Of a stretch of DNA of 33,566 nucleotides, positions 1 through 8,478 are shown piece after piece. The stretch is taken from NCBI GenBank assembly GCA_020851415.1, contig JADZCU010000070.1, positions 1-33,566 on the forward strand. Direction: 5' to 3'. Source of the stretch: Candidatus Peregrinibacteria bacterium (lineage in GTDB: Bacteria > Patescibacteriota > Gracilibacteria > UBA1369). The first letter of the stretch is position 1. Each line of letters begins with the position of its first letter. A program made the position numbers and the translations under genes. The notes beneath the pieces were generated by a model. That model saw only the letters and a list, made by a program, of their open reading frames with translations. It did no database searches and was not told the DNA's origin.

Positions 1-16
1 GTAAGTAAGATGCACT

Positions 17-682
17 ATGCAACAGACCGAGAGGCAACAATCTGAACTGCAGAGGGAAACTGACAAGATTCCCAGAGTTACGGTTTTTAATCCGCAAACT
101 CTAGCAACTCTGAAACAGCTTGAACAAAGACTACAGGCTGATTTTTCAGAGAATCTGCCAATGTATCAGGATTTGTTGAACGCACTTGCCTCTGTTGATC
201 CCTTTGTTGAAAGGTTTATGGATGTCCGTGATCGATTAAGAGGTGTTACCGGCATTGGACTTTGCAATACTGCGGCCTCGATTATGACAAAAACACTCAG
301 GAAACTTATGCCTGCGCACCATAATAGAATCAGCACAAAAATTGCTGTTCCACTTACACCTGAAGATCGAAAAAGATATACATTTCATGCGGTGTCGACC
401 CTCAACTTTAGCGATGTTGAAGATCTTTATGGAAAAACAGATCCTGAATATACTATGTTTTTAGATTTTGCCCCACTGGATCAAACGAAAACCTATGATT
501 TTGACTTCATGCAGGAATCACATAATTATGGTTTCAAGCCAGTTTATGATGTTTCTGAAGTCGAAGAAGACCCTGAAGACAATTATAAATCCATGCTGGA
601 AGGACTACGACAAATGAAGGGTAATTTAAACCCGTATCAGTTTATACAACTTCTTCACAGCCTTGATCCCCTCAATGATTAA
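17..682 (+). CDS. Hypothetical protein, 221 aa
   Basis: I do not recognise this protein. An in-frame TAA at 2-4 lies just before the ATG, so the frame is complete in the window. There is no signal peptide or membrane segment, so it is probably cytoplasmic. The first 60 residues are Gln/Glu-rich and look helical; the middle (about 75-115) is more basic with an Arg/Lys/His cluster; the C-terminal third is acidic. No Shine-Dalgarno sequence precedes the start. It ends 24 nt before the convergent 117-residue gene, and no clear hairpin terminator is visible in that gap. Confidence 0.8.
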   Translation: MQQTERQQSELQRETDKIPRVTVFNPQTLATLKQLEQRLQADFSENLPMYQDLLNALASVDPFVERFMDVRDRLRGVTGIGLCNTAASIMTKTLRKLMPAHHNRISTKIAVPLTPEDRKRYTFHAVSTLNFSDVEDLYGKTDPEYTMFLDFAPLDQTKTYDFDFMQESHNYGFKPVYDVSEVEEDPEDNYKSMLEGLRQMKGNLNPYQFIQLLHSLDPLND

Positions 683-705
683 TTTCTTTTAGGGGCTCAA
701 AAATA

Positions 706-1059
706 TTATTCTTTTTCGAAGTTGCTCTCCAAAGCAGCACTATCTTTCCAGCTACCGTCTTTGTCGCGAAATTTCACGCTTAATTTGTAGGTGAACTCAT
801 CTGTGCTGCGACTGTAGTGATCTTTTTGACGACCATTTTTTTCGGTTGTGGTTTTTGAAAGGCGATTTTCTTTATCCATAATTACCATTATATCCATATT
901 ATTTTTTGTGAATTCGTATGTTTCACGAATACCAATTTCCTGCTGTTCATTATTTTTGTAATCGAAATAGATAAGTGGTTCTTTAGAAAATTCATAATCT
1001 ACTGATTCTAAAAAATCTCTTTTAATGTCATCCCATTGATCTTCGTTGATGATGATCAT
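706..1059 (-). CDS. Hypothetical protein, 117 aa
   Basis: A small, charged, soluble protein of unknown function, rich in Asp, Glu, Lys and Asn. Alternating hydrophobic and polar stretches (for example around residues 28-35 and 85-98) suggest a mostly beta fold. Its ATG lies one base after the stop codon of the 285-residue membrane protein upstream, so the two are almost certainly co-transcribed and translationally coupled. That pairing suggests a cytoplasmic partner of the membrane protein; this is inference. No catalytic motif or cysteine is visible. Confidence 0.75.
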   Translation of the reverse strand: MIIINEDQWDDIKRDFLESVDYEFSKEPLIYFDYKNNEQQEIGIRETYEFTKNNMDIMVIMDKENRLSKTTTEKNGRQKDHYSRSTDEFTYKLSVKFRDKDGSWKDSAALESNFEKE

Positions 1060-1060
1060 A

Positions 1061-1918
1061 TCAGTTTATGGTTAAAATGAAGTTCATATATTTTTTTAAT
1101 TCATCTTTATCAATGACAAAATCTTGATGATTTAATCTTACATATGTCGGTGCGAAGAGGATTGAATTGAGCCCCGGGAGTTCGTTTAAATCTTTCATAA
1201 ATTTTTCTCCGAGCTCTTTTTTTACTGATTCCGTAAATGTTTTTGGGTCTATCTCTTCTGATGTATCCGTAAGATCCTTGAGATAGTAAATAATCATGTA
1301 GTTTTCATTGAATTCTGCCATACGTTTTTCATCACCACTTGAATAGCTTGAATGTTGTTTTGCTTTTTTGGGGAAAATCATGAATCTGTTTTTACTTTCA
1401 GCCGGTATTTCGAAACAGGTTGTTGGCCGTCCGTAATCTGTAGATAGCGTTCCACCATTCATTAAGCGGTGCTGGCGATCATTGTCATAGGTATGAAAAA
1501 TTTTCAGTTCTTTTTGATTTTGCTGAATTTTTGAAAGTCCAAGTGAGAGTGGCAATACAAATTTTGTCACCGTAAATGGCGCTGTTTGTTCATACCACAA
1601 TTGTGACGGATCCAGTTCAAGCTTTAGTGACTCTACAGACAGTAAATATTTGTCGATCAACTCCTTCATCCATTTGGTGTTTTTTATAACCAGCAGTGGA
1701 ACTGTTATGAAAAAAGCGCTACTTAAAACAAGCAATAATCCAAAAAATATTACTACCGCTGGATTTCTTTCCGATAAATTTGATCCATATTGCATAAACC
1801 AGGAACCAGAGAAATATATCACTGGTAATCCGACCAATATTCCAAGTATCGCAATCAGCATTAAGTTGAATCTGCTTGCGGTCTTTAGCGTGCTTAAAAG
1901 TATTTGTTTTTTATCCAT
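1061..1918 (-). CDS. Two-TM membrane protein of unknown function, 285 aa
   Basis: Two hydrophobic segments lie near the N terminus (about residues 16-38 and 53-78), followed by about 205 soluble residues. The basic residues before TM1 and after TM2 suggest that both termini are cytoplasmic. The layout recalls DUF3137-like proteins, but I cannot assign a family. The soluble part contains aromatic and charged stretches and no recognisable active site. It is the first gene of a two-gene unit with the 117-residue gene and ends in TGA, which shows that TGA is a stop here. It is divergent from the znuA-like gene across a 124-bp gap. Confidence 0.75.
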   Translation of the reverse strand: MDKKQILLSTLKTASRFNLMLIAILGILVGLPVIYFSGSWFMQYGSNLSERNPAVVIFFGLLLVLSSAFFITVPLLVIKNTKWMKELIDKYLLSVESLKLELDPSQLWYEQTAPFTVTKFVLPLSLGLSKIQQNQKELKIFHTYDNDRQHRLMNGGTLSTDYGRPTTCFEIPAESKNRFMIFPKKAKQHSSYSSGDEKRMAEFNENYMIIYYLKDLTDTSEEIDPKTFTESVKKELGEKFMKDLNELPGLNSILFAPTYVRLNHQDFVIDKDELKKYMNFILTIN

Positions 1919-1983
1919 AAATTTGGGGTTTGTATTGTTACTATATCATAATTACTCAAGTGCATCAATTTGTATCTGCTTGT

Positions 1984-2004
1984 TATTGCAATATCATTGC
2001 ATTA
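1984..2004. promoter_or_regulatory. Zur-box-like inverted repeat upstream of znuA
   Basis: A perfect 6-3-6 dyad, TGCAAT-ATC-ATTGCA (1987-2001), extends imperfectly to TA...TA at 1984-2004. It lies about 40 nt before the ATG of the zinc-binding lipoprotein gene, where a repressor site is expected. The pattern TGnnAT-n3-ATnnCA matches the general dyad of Fur/Zur-family boxes, and a Fur-family gene is adjacent. The assignment to Zur is inference; I did not find a matching copy in front of the repressor gene. Confidence 0.45.
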
Positions 2005-2042
2005 CATTGGGTTTGATCTTTTTCATTTAACTGATTTTCAAC

Positions 2043-3035
2043 ATGAAATTTAAAAAACTACTTCCTATTGCTTTTGCCGGATTGTTTTTGGTGTCAGGAT
2101 GCACAAATTTGCCTGACTCAATTGATTCACAAACTAGCCAACAAACTCAAATAACCAATTCTCATGACGCTAAAATTCAGGTCGTCACCAGTTTTTATCC
2201 GTTGGCTGAAATAGCAAATCAGGTTGGTGGTACGTATGTGGAGGTAAAAAACCTGACCCCACCCGGGGCTGAGCCTCACGATTTTGAACCATCACCGAGG
2301 GATGTTTTGTCTTTGAATACCGCTGATCTGGTTATGGTGAATGGAGTTGGATTTGAACCATGGGCGGAGAAAATTTTACCCACGCTTGAAGGAAACAATG
2401 TAAAAGTTTTGGATGTTTCAAAGGTACTTCCTGAGTTGCTACAATCTGTCGAGGAATCTGAGGATGAAGCCAGTGGTGATACTGATGAAGATCATAAGGA
2501 ACAGTTCAAGTTTGATCCTCATTTTTGGCTTGATCCAATTTCATATATCACCCAAGTCGAGTTTGTGAGTACAACACTTTCGGAGATTGATCCTGTGCAT
2601 TCGGATGATTTCACAAAACAGGCTAACGCTTTCGTGGGGCAATTGGAGGGTTTACATAAGGAATTTACAGATGGATTGAGCAGCTGTAAGTTGAGAGTAT
2701 TTGTCACAAATCATGCCGCATTTGGTTATCTGGCTAAGCGCTACGGCCTTACTATGCTTCCAATTAGCGGACTTTCTCCTGATTCAGAACCTAGTGCCAA
2801 AAGACTGGGAGAACTCACCGAGCTGGTAAAGAAAGAAGGAGTAAAAATTGTTTTTTCTGAAAGCCTGATGAGCCCTAAGGTTAGCGAAACATTAGCAAAA
2901 GAGGCCGGAGTTCAGGTTATGGTATTGAATCCGCTTGAAGGTTTGGCTGATAACGAAATCGCTGCTGGAGAAAATTATATCAGTGTGATGAAGAAAAATT
3001 TGCAAAGCCTGCGCACGGCTCTTGAGTGCACTTAG
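2043..3035 (+). CDS. znuA: Zinc/manganese ABC transporter substrate-binding lipoprotein (ZnuA-like)
   Basis: This is a cluster A-I metal-binding protein that captures Zn(II) (or Mn) outside the cytoplasmic membrane for an ABC importer. The N terminus is a lipoprotein signal with lipobox VSGC, giving lipid-modified Cys20. The expected metal-ligand histidines are visible: His79 (GAEPHDFEP), His160 (DPHFWLDP) and His224 (NHAAFGYL). Residues 136-153 form an acidic loop with a single His, placed like the metal-scavenging loop of zinc-specific ZnuA. The usual C-terminal LDPL motif reads LNPL here, so one acidic residue appears replaced by Asn. At 330 residues the length is normal. No permease or ATPase gene lies in the window, so it is either an orphan or works with a distant transporter. 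A neighbouring Fur-type repressor and upstream dyad suggest zinc control. Confidence 0.9.
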   Translation: MKFKKLLPIAFAGLFLVSGCTNLPDSIDSQTSQQTQITNSHDAKIQVVTSFYPLAEIANQVGGTYVEVKNLTPPGAEPHDFEPSPRDVLSLNTADLVMVNGVGFEPWAEKILPTLEGNNVKVLDVSKVLPELLQSVEESEDEASGDTDEDHKEQFKFDPHFWLDPISYITQVEFVSTTLSEIDPVHSDDFTKQANAFVGQLEGLHKEFTDGLSSCKLRVFVTNHAAFGYLAKRYGLTMLPISGLSPDSEPSAKRLGELTELVKKEGVKIVFSESLMSPKVSETLAKEAGVQVMVLNPLEGLADNEIAAGENYISVMKKNLQSLRTALECT

Positions 3036-3069
3036 ATCAAATTACTGTCTGTTATTTATAGGGGGGAAG

Positions 3070-3096
3070 GGGCCGAGCTTACGCTTGGCCCTTTTT
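3070..3096 (+). terminator. Rho-independent terminator after znuA
   Basis: The stem GGGCCGAGC (3070-3078) pairs with GCTTGGCCC (3083-3091), with one G-T wobble and a TTAC loop, followed by TTTTT. It overlaps the last codons of the convergent fur-type gene. No T-run lies on the opposite strand, so it acts in the plus direction only. Confidence 0.8.
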
Positions 3097-3537
3097 CTTT
3101 TTGCAATTTTTGCAAACTCCCATGAATTCTAAATAGTGGGATCTGATTTTGAAACCATAATTTTTTTCAATTTTTTTTTCGAGGTTTGTCAGATCTTCCC
3201 CTTCCACTTCTTCTACACGCTTGCAGCTTTTGCAGAGTAGATAGTGATGGCAGATTTCTTCGAGACTCTTCAGCTCTTCTGTGTGGCACCTGATATATCC
3301 GTTAAAAGCTAAAACTTTGTGAACCAGGGAAAGATTTTCCAGAACTTCAAATACGCGATAGATAGTTACCACATCTGATTTGATCCCCTTTTTTTGGAGT
3401 AAATTTTGAACCTCATATGGAGAAAGGGCTGTGTCGCTGCTTGCCAAAAAATCCACGATCATCTGTCTGGGTTTGGTGATTTTAAGGCCGGCGTCCCGAA
3501 GTTTCTCAAAAGCTATTTGTTGGTATACATCTTTCAT
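3079..3537 (-). CDS. Fur-family metalloregulator, probably Zur
   Basis: This is a Fur superfamily transcriptional repressor that senses a metal ion and binds operator dyads. The N-terminal winged helix (about 12-85) carries the typical recognition segment DVVTIYRVFEVLENL. The C-terminal dimerisation domain has HH at 97-98 and two structural zinc pairs, Cys102/Cys105 and Cys142/Cys145. The length of 152 residues is typical. Facing the znuA-like gene, it is most simply a zinc-uptake repressor. Fur (iron) or Mur roles cannot be excluded from sequence alone, so I give no symbol. A Lys-rich tail follows the last CxxC. The leader holds a GTTATAAC palindrome (about 3546-3553), which is a weak candidate for autoregulation. 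Confidence 0.88.
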   Translation of the reverse strand: MKDVYQQIAFEKLRDAGLKITKPRQMIVDFLASSDTALSPYEVQNLLQKKGIKSDVVTIYRVFEVLENLSLVHKVLAFNGYIRCHTEELKSLEEICHHYLLCKSCKRVEEVEGEDLTNLEKKIEKNYGFKIRSHYLEFMGVCKNCKKKKGQA

Positions 3538-3658
3538 TCAGTTTGCGTTATAACATTATTTTAGCGCTGAGTGAAGGTTAAAAGGTGGCATACGGCTGGC
3601 GGGTCAGCATTTTCATTTTGAAAATTCTATAAATTGACCTCGGCAAGCCAACTGTGTT

Positions 3659-3688
3659 AATTTCACTCCCTGTTATTAACGTGAAATT
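3659..3688 (+). promoter_or_regulatory. Leader hairpin directly before the 667-aa gene
   Basis: AATTTCAC (3659-3666) and GTGAAATT (3681-3688) form a perfect 8-bp stem with a 14-nt loop, ending two bases before the ATG. A plausible promoter lies just upstream (TTGACC at 3634-3639, 17 nt, TTAATT at 3657-3662). The dyad would therefore overlap the -10 box and the transcription start, and may be an operator rather than an RNA hairpin. Confidence 0.4.
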
Positions 3689-3690
3689 TT

Positions 3691-5694
3691 ATGCCACCTA
3701 ACTCAGTATCCAGAGCGCGAACTTTTGCCAGTTTCCCCGATGAAGATCAACTTCGTGCCGATATCCCCGAGCTTAAAAAATATGCCGCCCTAAACCCTGA
3801 ATTTGCTCTGCCTCGCAGCGAACGTGCGGGGAAAATGCTACTGGGCATTTATAAAGAGAAAGGACAACCTGTTACAGAGAGTGAAGCTGACCGTAGACGA
3901 GAAGCTTTTCGCCACAGGTTACTGTCGGTTATTGGCCAGTTGGAGAATAACGATTCCTGGAAAAGCCGTTTGGATCGTGCCAAGGTGAAATTTCCTGAAC
4001 GCACGGTGGATGAACTTCAACAATTGACTTCGGGGCAGGTAGATACACTTATGGGTGTTACCGTAGCGGCAAACGACATTGAGTTTTCGGCTTCCGCGAG
4101 GACGTTTTTAAAAACACTGCAGGAAATTTTGACGGCTCCAACAGAGCGCATTCCTTTTGACAGAGACGATTTAGAAGGGGGTGCCGTTGACCTACAACAT
4201 CTGATTGTTGATCCAGCCTTGATTACGCCGACTTTATTGGAAAATCTGGGACTTAATCAGTTTAAGGCTCCCAAAGGCAGCTCACGAGATGAAAAGGTAC
4301 AAGCATATGCGCAGGCTGTGCCGGCAATTAAAGATATGCTTCGGTCGCTTGAACCTTTCAAACTTACCCGTGAAGGGAACCGCAGTAAACTTCATTATTT
4401 CCGCTTGATGAGAATCGGTGCCGGAGATCATGAGGGGGAACTGCTTGGTACACAAACTATCAACGGTAAAAAAATTCTTTTTCGAACGGATCTACACGGT
4501 GCTTATCGCCGTATTGATCACATTGATGATCAGTACGCCGAGGAAATTGCCCGCCTTCAAGCAATAGTGGATAAGATTCATTATATTGATAAGCAGGTTT
4601 CAACCCGCTGGAATGAGATAAAAGATACTGCCGAACTGGATGAGATCAAGGCGGAACTGGTGGGCATGGTGAATGAACTTCATTTTGTTCAGAATAGTCA
4701 CAAGAAAAAAATTCTGGATTTAATTGATAAATGCACAGGATTTACGGTTCAACAGACTGTTAAAGCTAAATTTGGCCCGGGAGCTGATGGTAAGCGTGTT
4801 ATGAAAGAACCGGCAAAAACCAAAGAAGTTGTGAATCCAGGAGCCATGAGGGCGCAATGGAATGCGGTTCATAAACATGTTGATTCCCGTATTTATGAAA
4901 TCGCTCGAATTCGCAAATATTTGGCTGAGGACCAAACGTATATTCAGAATTACATGGCGTCACAGTCACTGCCTTTTGATCGTTTTTTTGAGACAGTTGA
5001 AAGACTCCATCCGGATCTGAAAATTCTTGACGAGGACAGACCGCTAGGCCAGCAGGATGCTGCTAAAATCCGCATTAATTTGCTCCGATTGAAACAGGAA
5101 TTGGAAGCTTATGAAAAACCAGAATTTAATTTTGGCAGGGGTGTTCAATTTGAGCCGTATCTAACGTTCGCAAGACGTATGGTGCAGCATATAGATGCTA
5201 CTTGTGCACATATTCGGACTGAAGATATTGACTCCGTTGACCGAAAAGCTGCGGCATCTGAATTTATGAAAGTGTATGTTGTCACAAAAATTCAACGTGT
5301 GTACAGTGAACTGCAAAAATTCTTTGATGATAATTTTTCCAGAAATCAGGAACCGAACTTTGCGATGATGGTCAATGAAATTAATAAATTTCATTTGATG
5401 CTGGCAAACAAACGCGTTGATGAAAAATTTGACGGAAAGACTGTAGAAACTCAGGAGTACAACGATCTGTTTGGTGAACTGTATCATCTTTGCCATAGCC
5501 TTCGTAAGAAAGCCAATCAAGGAAAAAACCTGGACGCATCAGCTGAAGATTTTTCTGAATCGAAGAAAAAAATCTATCAGGCAATTCGTGAACAGATTAA
5601 GGGTTTTGATTTTAAAGATCTGATGCATAAATATTTTGGTGATATTCAATCTCCAGACACTGCAAAAAATTCTACACCTGCTGTTGTGGCTTAA
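3691..5694 (+). CDS. Large helical cytoplasmic protein of unknown function, 667 aa
   Basis: I cannot assign this protein to a family. It has no signal peptide or membrane segment. Its composition is rich in Leu, Lys, Glu, Asp and Arg with heptad-like stretches (about residues 285-350 and 400-470), suggesting long helices or coiled coils. The stretch at 545-640 is also strongly helical. A segment around 160-260 looks mixed alpha/beta. No nucleotide-binding, nuclease or protease motif is evident. It is monocistronic, with its own promoter-like sequence and a bidirectional terminator shared with pnp. The short Pro/Ala/Val tail is probably disordered. A structural or scaffold protein is possible; function unknown. 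Confidence 0.85.
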   Translation: MPPNSVSRARTFASFPDEDQLRADIPELKKYAALNPEFALPRSERAGKMLLGIYKEKGQPVTESEADRRREAFRHRLLSVIGQLENNDSWKSRLDRAKVKFPERTVDELQQLTSGQVDTLMGVTVAANDIEFSASARTFLKTLQEILTAPTERIPFDRDDLEGGAVDLQHLIVDPALITPTLLENLGLNQFKAPKGSSRDEKVQAYAQAVPAIKDMLRSLEPFKLTREGNRSKLHYFRLMRIGAGDHEGELLGTQTINGKKILFRTDLHGAYRRIDHIDDQYAEEIARLQAIVDKIHYIDKQVSTRWNEIKDTAELDEIKAELVGMVNELHFVQNSHKKKILDLIDKCTGFTVQQTVKAKFGPGADGKRVMKEPAKTKEVVNPGAMRAQWNAVHKHVDSRIYEIARIRKYLAEDQTYIQNYMASQSLPFDRFFETVERLHPDLKILDEDRPLGQQDAAKIRINLLRLKQELEAYEKPEFNFGRGVQFEPYLTFARRMVQHIDATCAHIRTEDIDSVDRKAAASEFMKVYVVTKIQRVYSELQKFFDDNFSRNQEPNFAMMVNEINKFHLMLANKRVDEKFDGKTVETQEYNDLFGELYHLCHSLRKKANQGKNLDASAEDFSESKKKIYQAIREQIKGFDFKDLMHKYFGDIQSPDTAKNSTPAVVA

Positions 5695-5768
5695 ATGCAG
5701 CATAAATGCCATCCTTTACTGATGTGCCTAAGTGGAATTGGTTTAGTTGTAAAAATCATCAGATAACA

Positions 5769-5800
5769 AAAAGAGTCCCTTAATCAGGGACTCTTTTGTT
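5769..5800. terminator. Bidirectional terminator between the 667-aa gene and pnp
   Basis: AAAAGAGTCCCT (5769-5780) pairs perfectly with AGGGACTCTTTT (5786-5797) around a five-base loop. The A-run and T-run flanks serve as U-tracts on both strands, so it ends both convergent transcripts. Confidence 0.88.
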
Positions 5801-5818
5801 TTCAGTTCATCTGAATAT

Positions 5819-7966
5819 TTATTTCGTATCTGTCGGTGCAGCTGGAGCAGATGTTGGTGCAAGTGTCGCTTTGTGTGAGAGGTTATAACGACCCTGATCA
5901 TCGATCTCGAGAAGTTTTACCTTAAGGGTGTCTCCCACTTTCACCACGTCTTCAACTTTGTTTACCCGAGTTGCTGCGAGCTGTGAGATGTGAACCAATC
6001 CCTCTTTGCCCGGAAGGAACTCTACGAATGCTCCGAATTCCATGATTTTTACAACTTTTGCATCAAAGATTTCTCCGGCTTTTGGAATGTATGTAAGACG
6101 TTTAACCCAATCCAAAGCTTTCTGCCCACTTTCCTGGTCTTTGGCTGTAATTACAACCAGGCCATCTTGTTCGATATCGATCTCAACATCGCATTCTGCT
6201 GTAATCTTTTGAATTGTTTCACCACCTTTACCGATTACCACTTTAATAAGATCAGGGTTGATGACCAAGTTCATGATCATTGGTGCGTATTTGCTGAGCT
6301 GTTTATTTGGCGCGGCGATTGTTTTCTTCATCTCTTCGAGAATGAATACGCGAGCCTGTTTTGCGCGCATCAATGCTTCACGCATAACTTCAACTGTGAG
6401 ACCTTTTACCTTGATATCCATCTGAAGAGCGTTGATACCATCATGTGTACCGGTAACCTTGAAATCCATATCACCGGCGAAATCTTCCATTCCCTGGATA
6501 TCCGTAAGGATTTTGTAACCTTTCGTGATGTCTTTATCGCGGGAGATTAAACCCATGGCGATACCAGCAACCGGCTTTTTAATCGGTACACCGGCGTGCA
6601 TGAGAGAAAGTGTTGATCCACAAACAGAAGCCATTGAACTTGAACCGTTACAACTCATGATTTCTGATACTACCCAGATGGTGTATGGGAACTCTTCTTT
6701 GCTTGGAAGAACTGGAATAAGTGAACGTTCAGCCAAATCACCATGACCAATGTCGCGGCGTGATGGACCACGGAGAGGTTTTACTTCTCCTACTGAGTAT
6801 GGAGGGAAGTTATAGTGATGCATGTAACGCTTGATCACATCTTCATCCATAGTGTCTACGATCTGCGCTGATCCGGGTGAACCGAGTGTAGTGATAGAAA
6901 GAGCCTGCGTTTCACCACGCTGGAAAAGTGCTGAACCGTGCGGACGTGGAAGAATTCCTACTGATGTGCTGATTGGACGTATTTCATCAACTTTGCGTCC
7001 ATCCAGACGTTCTTCTTTCTCCAAAATGTTGTTACGCATGTTCTGCTCAATTGCGTGAAGCAAAGCTCCCTTGAGTGCGCCTGACTTAAATGTTCCAGCT
7101 TCAATCTGTTCTTTATATTTCTCTAAAAGTTTATCTTCAAGAACGTGAATTGTTTCTTTGGTTTCACCTTTCGTTTTACCTTTTACAGTATCCAAATCTG
7201 CCTTAGTAAAAGTTTCGGCAACCGCCTTTTTCACTTCTTCGTTGTCTGCAACGATTGTCATTTCACGATCAGGCTTTTTGTATGCGGCCTTGAAATCTTC
7301 TTGGAGCTGACAGATTTTCTTGATTTCAGCGTGAGCCATATCAAGTGCCTGAAGCATAACTTCTTCAGTTACTTCACTGGCTGCCGCTTCCACCATGGTG
7401 ATAGCTTCCCCAGTACCCGCCACCACTAAATCCAAACGACCGCTTTCTTCCTGTTGGTAAGTTGGATTGATAACCAGTTTTTCCTGGCCGTTTTCATCTT
7501 TCACTAAGCCAACGCGAACCGCACCGATTGGTCCCTGGAAAGGCATACCGGAGATACAGAGCGCTGCTGATGCCGCAATAAGACCTGTTGTAGCAGGGTC
7601 AACTTCCAAATCCGCAGAAAGAACGCTACAGATAATCTGCACGTCATTTACTACACCTTTTGGAAACAATGGGCGGATCGGACGGTCGATCAGACGGGAG
7701 TTTAATACCGCCTTTTCTGAAGGACGACCTTCGCGCTTTACAAAGCGACTGCCTTTAATTTTTCCGGCAGCGTAATATTTTTCTTCGTAGTCGACCATCA
7801 TTGGGAAGAAGTCCGTACCTTCACGTACTCCACCCATCTGGGCGCTGGAAAATACAATTGTATCACCCAGTGATACTGTAACCGCACCGTGCGATTGATT
7901 GGCTAACAGACCTGTCTCAATCGTAAGTTTACGACCGGCAAGATCCATTGAGAATGTTTTATCCAT
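5819..7966 (-). CDS. pnp: Polyribonucleotide nucleotidyltransferase (PNPase)
   Basis: This is the phosphorolytic 3'-5' exoribonuclease of the RNA degradosome. The domain order is canonical: a first RNase PH domain (about 10-220), a helical linker, and a second catalytic RNase PH domain (about 315-530) with the conserved DFAGDMDFKVTGT active-site segment near residue 500. A KH domain (about 555-615) carries the GxxG loop in VIGKGGETIQ, and an S1 domain (about 630-700) follows. The Ala/Pro/Thr-rich tail is probably disordered. At 715 residues the length is normal. It follows rpsO, the classic bacterial order, with a large imperfect hairpin in its leader. Confidence 0.98.
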   Translation of the reverse strand: MDKTFSMDLAGRKLTIETGLLANQSHGAVTVSLGDTIVFSSAQMGGVREGTDFFPMMVDYEEKYYAAGKIKGSRFVKREGRPSEKAVLNSRLIDRPIRPLFPKGVVNDVQIICSVLSADLEVDPATTGLIAASAALCISGMPFQGPIGAVRVGLVKDENGQEKLVINPTYQQEESGRLDLVVAGTGEAITMVEAAASEVTEEVMLQALDMAHAEIKKICQLQEDFKAAYKKPDREMTIVADNEEVKKAVAETFTKADLDTVKGKTKGETKETIHVLEDKLLEKYKEQIEAGTFKSGALKGALLHAIEQNMRNNILEKEERLDGRKVDEIRPISTSVGILPRPHGSALFQRGETQALSITTLGSPGSAQIVDTMDEDVIKRYMHHYNFPPYSVGEVKPLRGPSRRDIGHGDLAERSLIPVLPSKEEFPYTIWVVSEIMSCNGSSSMASVCGSTLSLMHAGVPIKKPVAGIAMGLISRDKDITKGYKILTDIQGMEDFAGDMDFKVTGTHDGINALQMDIKVKGLTVEVMREALMRAKQARVFILEEMKKTIAAPNKQLSKYAPMIMNLVINPDLIKVVIGKGGETIQKITAECDVEIDIEQDGLVVITAKDQESGQKALDWVKRLTYIPKAGEIFDAKVVKIMEFGAFVEFLPGKEGLVHISQLAATRVNKVEDVVKVGDTLKVKLLEIDDQGRYNLSHKATLAPTSAPAAPTDTK

Positions 7967-8001
7967 ATGCTTCTAACAATGGTTAAGATATAATTTCCTT
8001 T

Positions 8002-8103
8002 AACCTTCGAAGCAATGGTCCAAGTGACAAGTTCAAACCTATAACATTATTTATAGATTTAAACCTGTGACTTGTGACGCTGTGCTTTGGTTGGATAAAG
8101 GTT
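8002..8103 (-). promoter_or_regulatory. Long imperfect hairpin in the rpsO-pnp intergenic leader
   Basis: The inner stem CTATAA (8039-8044) pairs with TTATAG (8051-8056); ACAAGT (8027-8032) pairs with ACTTGT (8070-8075); the outer ends ACCTT/AAGGT can also pair. Together they form a roughly 100-nt imperfect stem-loop in the pnp leader. In E. coli a stem-loop in the same intergenic position is cut by RNase III and mediates PNPase autoregulation. A similar role here is inference. Confidence 0.5.
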
Positions 8104-8111
8104 TTTTTAAT

Positions 8112-8375
8112 TTATTTGCGGAGCTGGAGCTTTTCTGTGAGCTCTTCGTAGCTTTCCTTGGAATTCAAACGCAAATATTGGAGTAATTTGCGGCGCTTAC
8201 CTACCATCATCAATAATCCACGACGTGAGTGATTATCTTTTGGATGCTCTTCTAAATGTTTAGAAAGCTGGTTGATTCTCTCTGTGAGAATCGCAACCTG
8301 AACCTGTGGGGATCCGGTGTCTTTTGGGTGTACTGCGTATTTACCAATAAGTGTTTTTTTCTGCGTGCGTTTCAT
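8112..8375 (-). CDS. rpsO: 30S ribosomal protein S15
   Basis: S15 binds the central domain of 16S rRNA during small-subunit assembly. The 87-residue product from the ATG at 8375 (MKRTQKKTL) has the usual length and the conserved core [20 protein letters not shown] followed by LLQYLR. The frame is open further upstream, but that extension is not S15-like, so the internal ATG is preferred. No Shine-Dalgarno sequence precedes it. It is the first gene of the rpsO-pnp unit and divergent from the membrane protein at 8479. Confidence 0.97.
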   Translation of the reverse strand: MKRTQKKTLIGKYAVHPKDTGSPQVQVAILTERINQLSKHLEEHPKDNHSRRGLLMMVGKRRKLLQYLRLNSKESYEELTEKLQLRK

Positions 8376-8478
8376 TGCTTTAGGGCTTAAAAAGTTCGAA
8401 CTGGAGTTTATCAAATCTGCTGCCCCTTGGCAAGCCATTCTTTATCATTTATGATGGGCAGAGACCATTTTTTAGAGT

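Noticed and set aside
1650-2030. Plus-strand frame overlapping the 285-residue membrane gene and the znuA leader
   Set aside because: Antisense to the TM segments; hydrophobicity is a by-product, and it runs through the operator-like dyad.
5990-6550. Plus-strand frame inside pnp
   Set aside because: Lies antisense to the conserved KH/S1 and catalytic regions of PNPase and is Phe/Cys/His-rich, a typical shadow.
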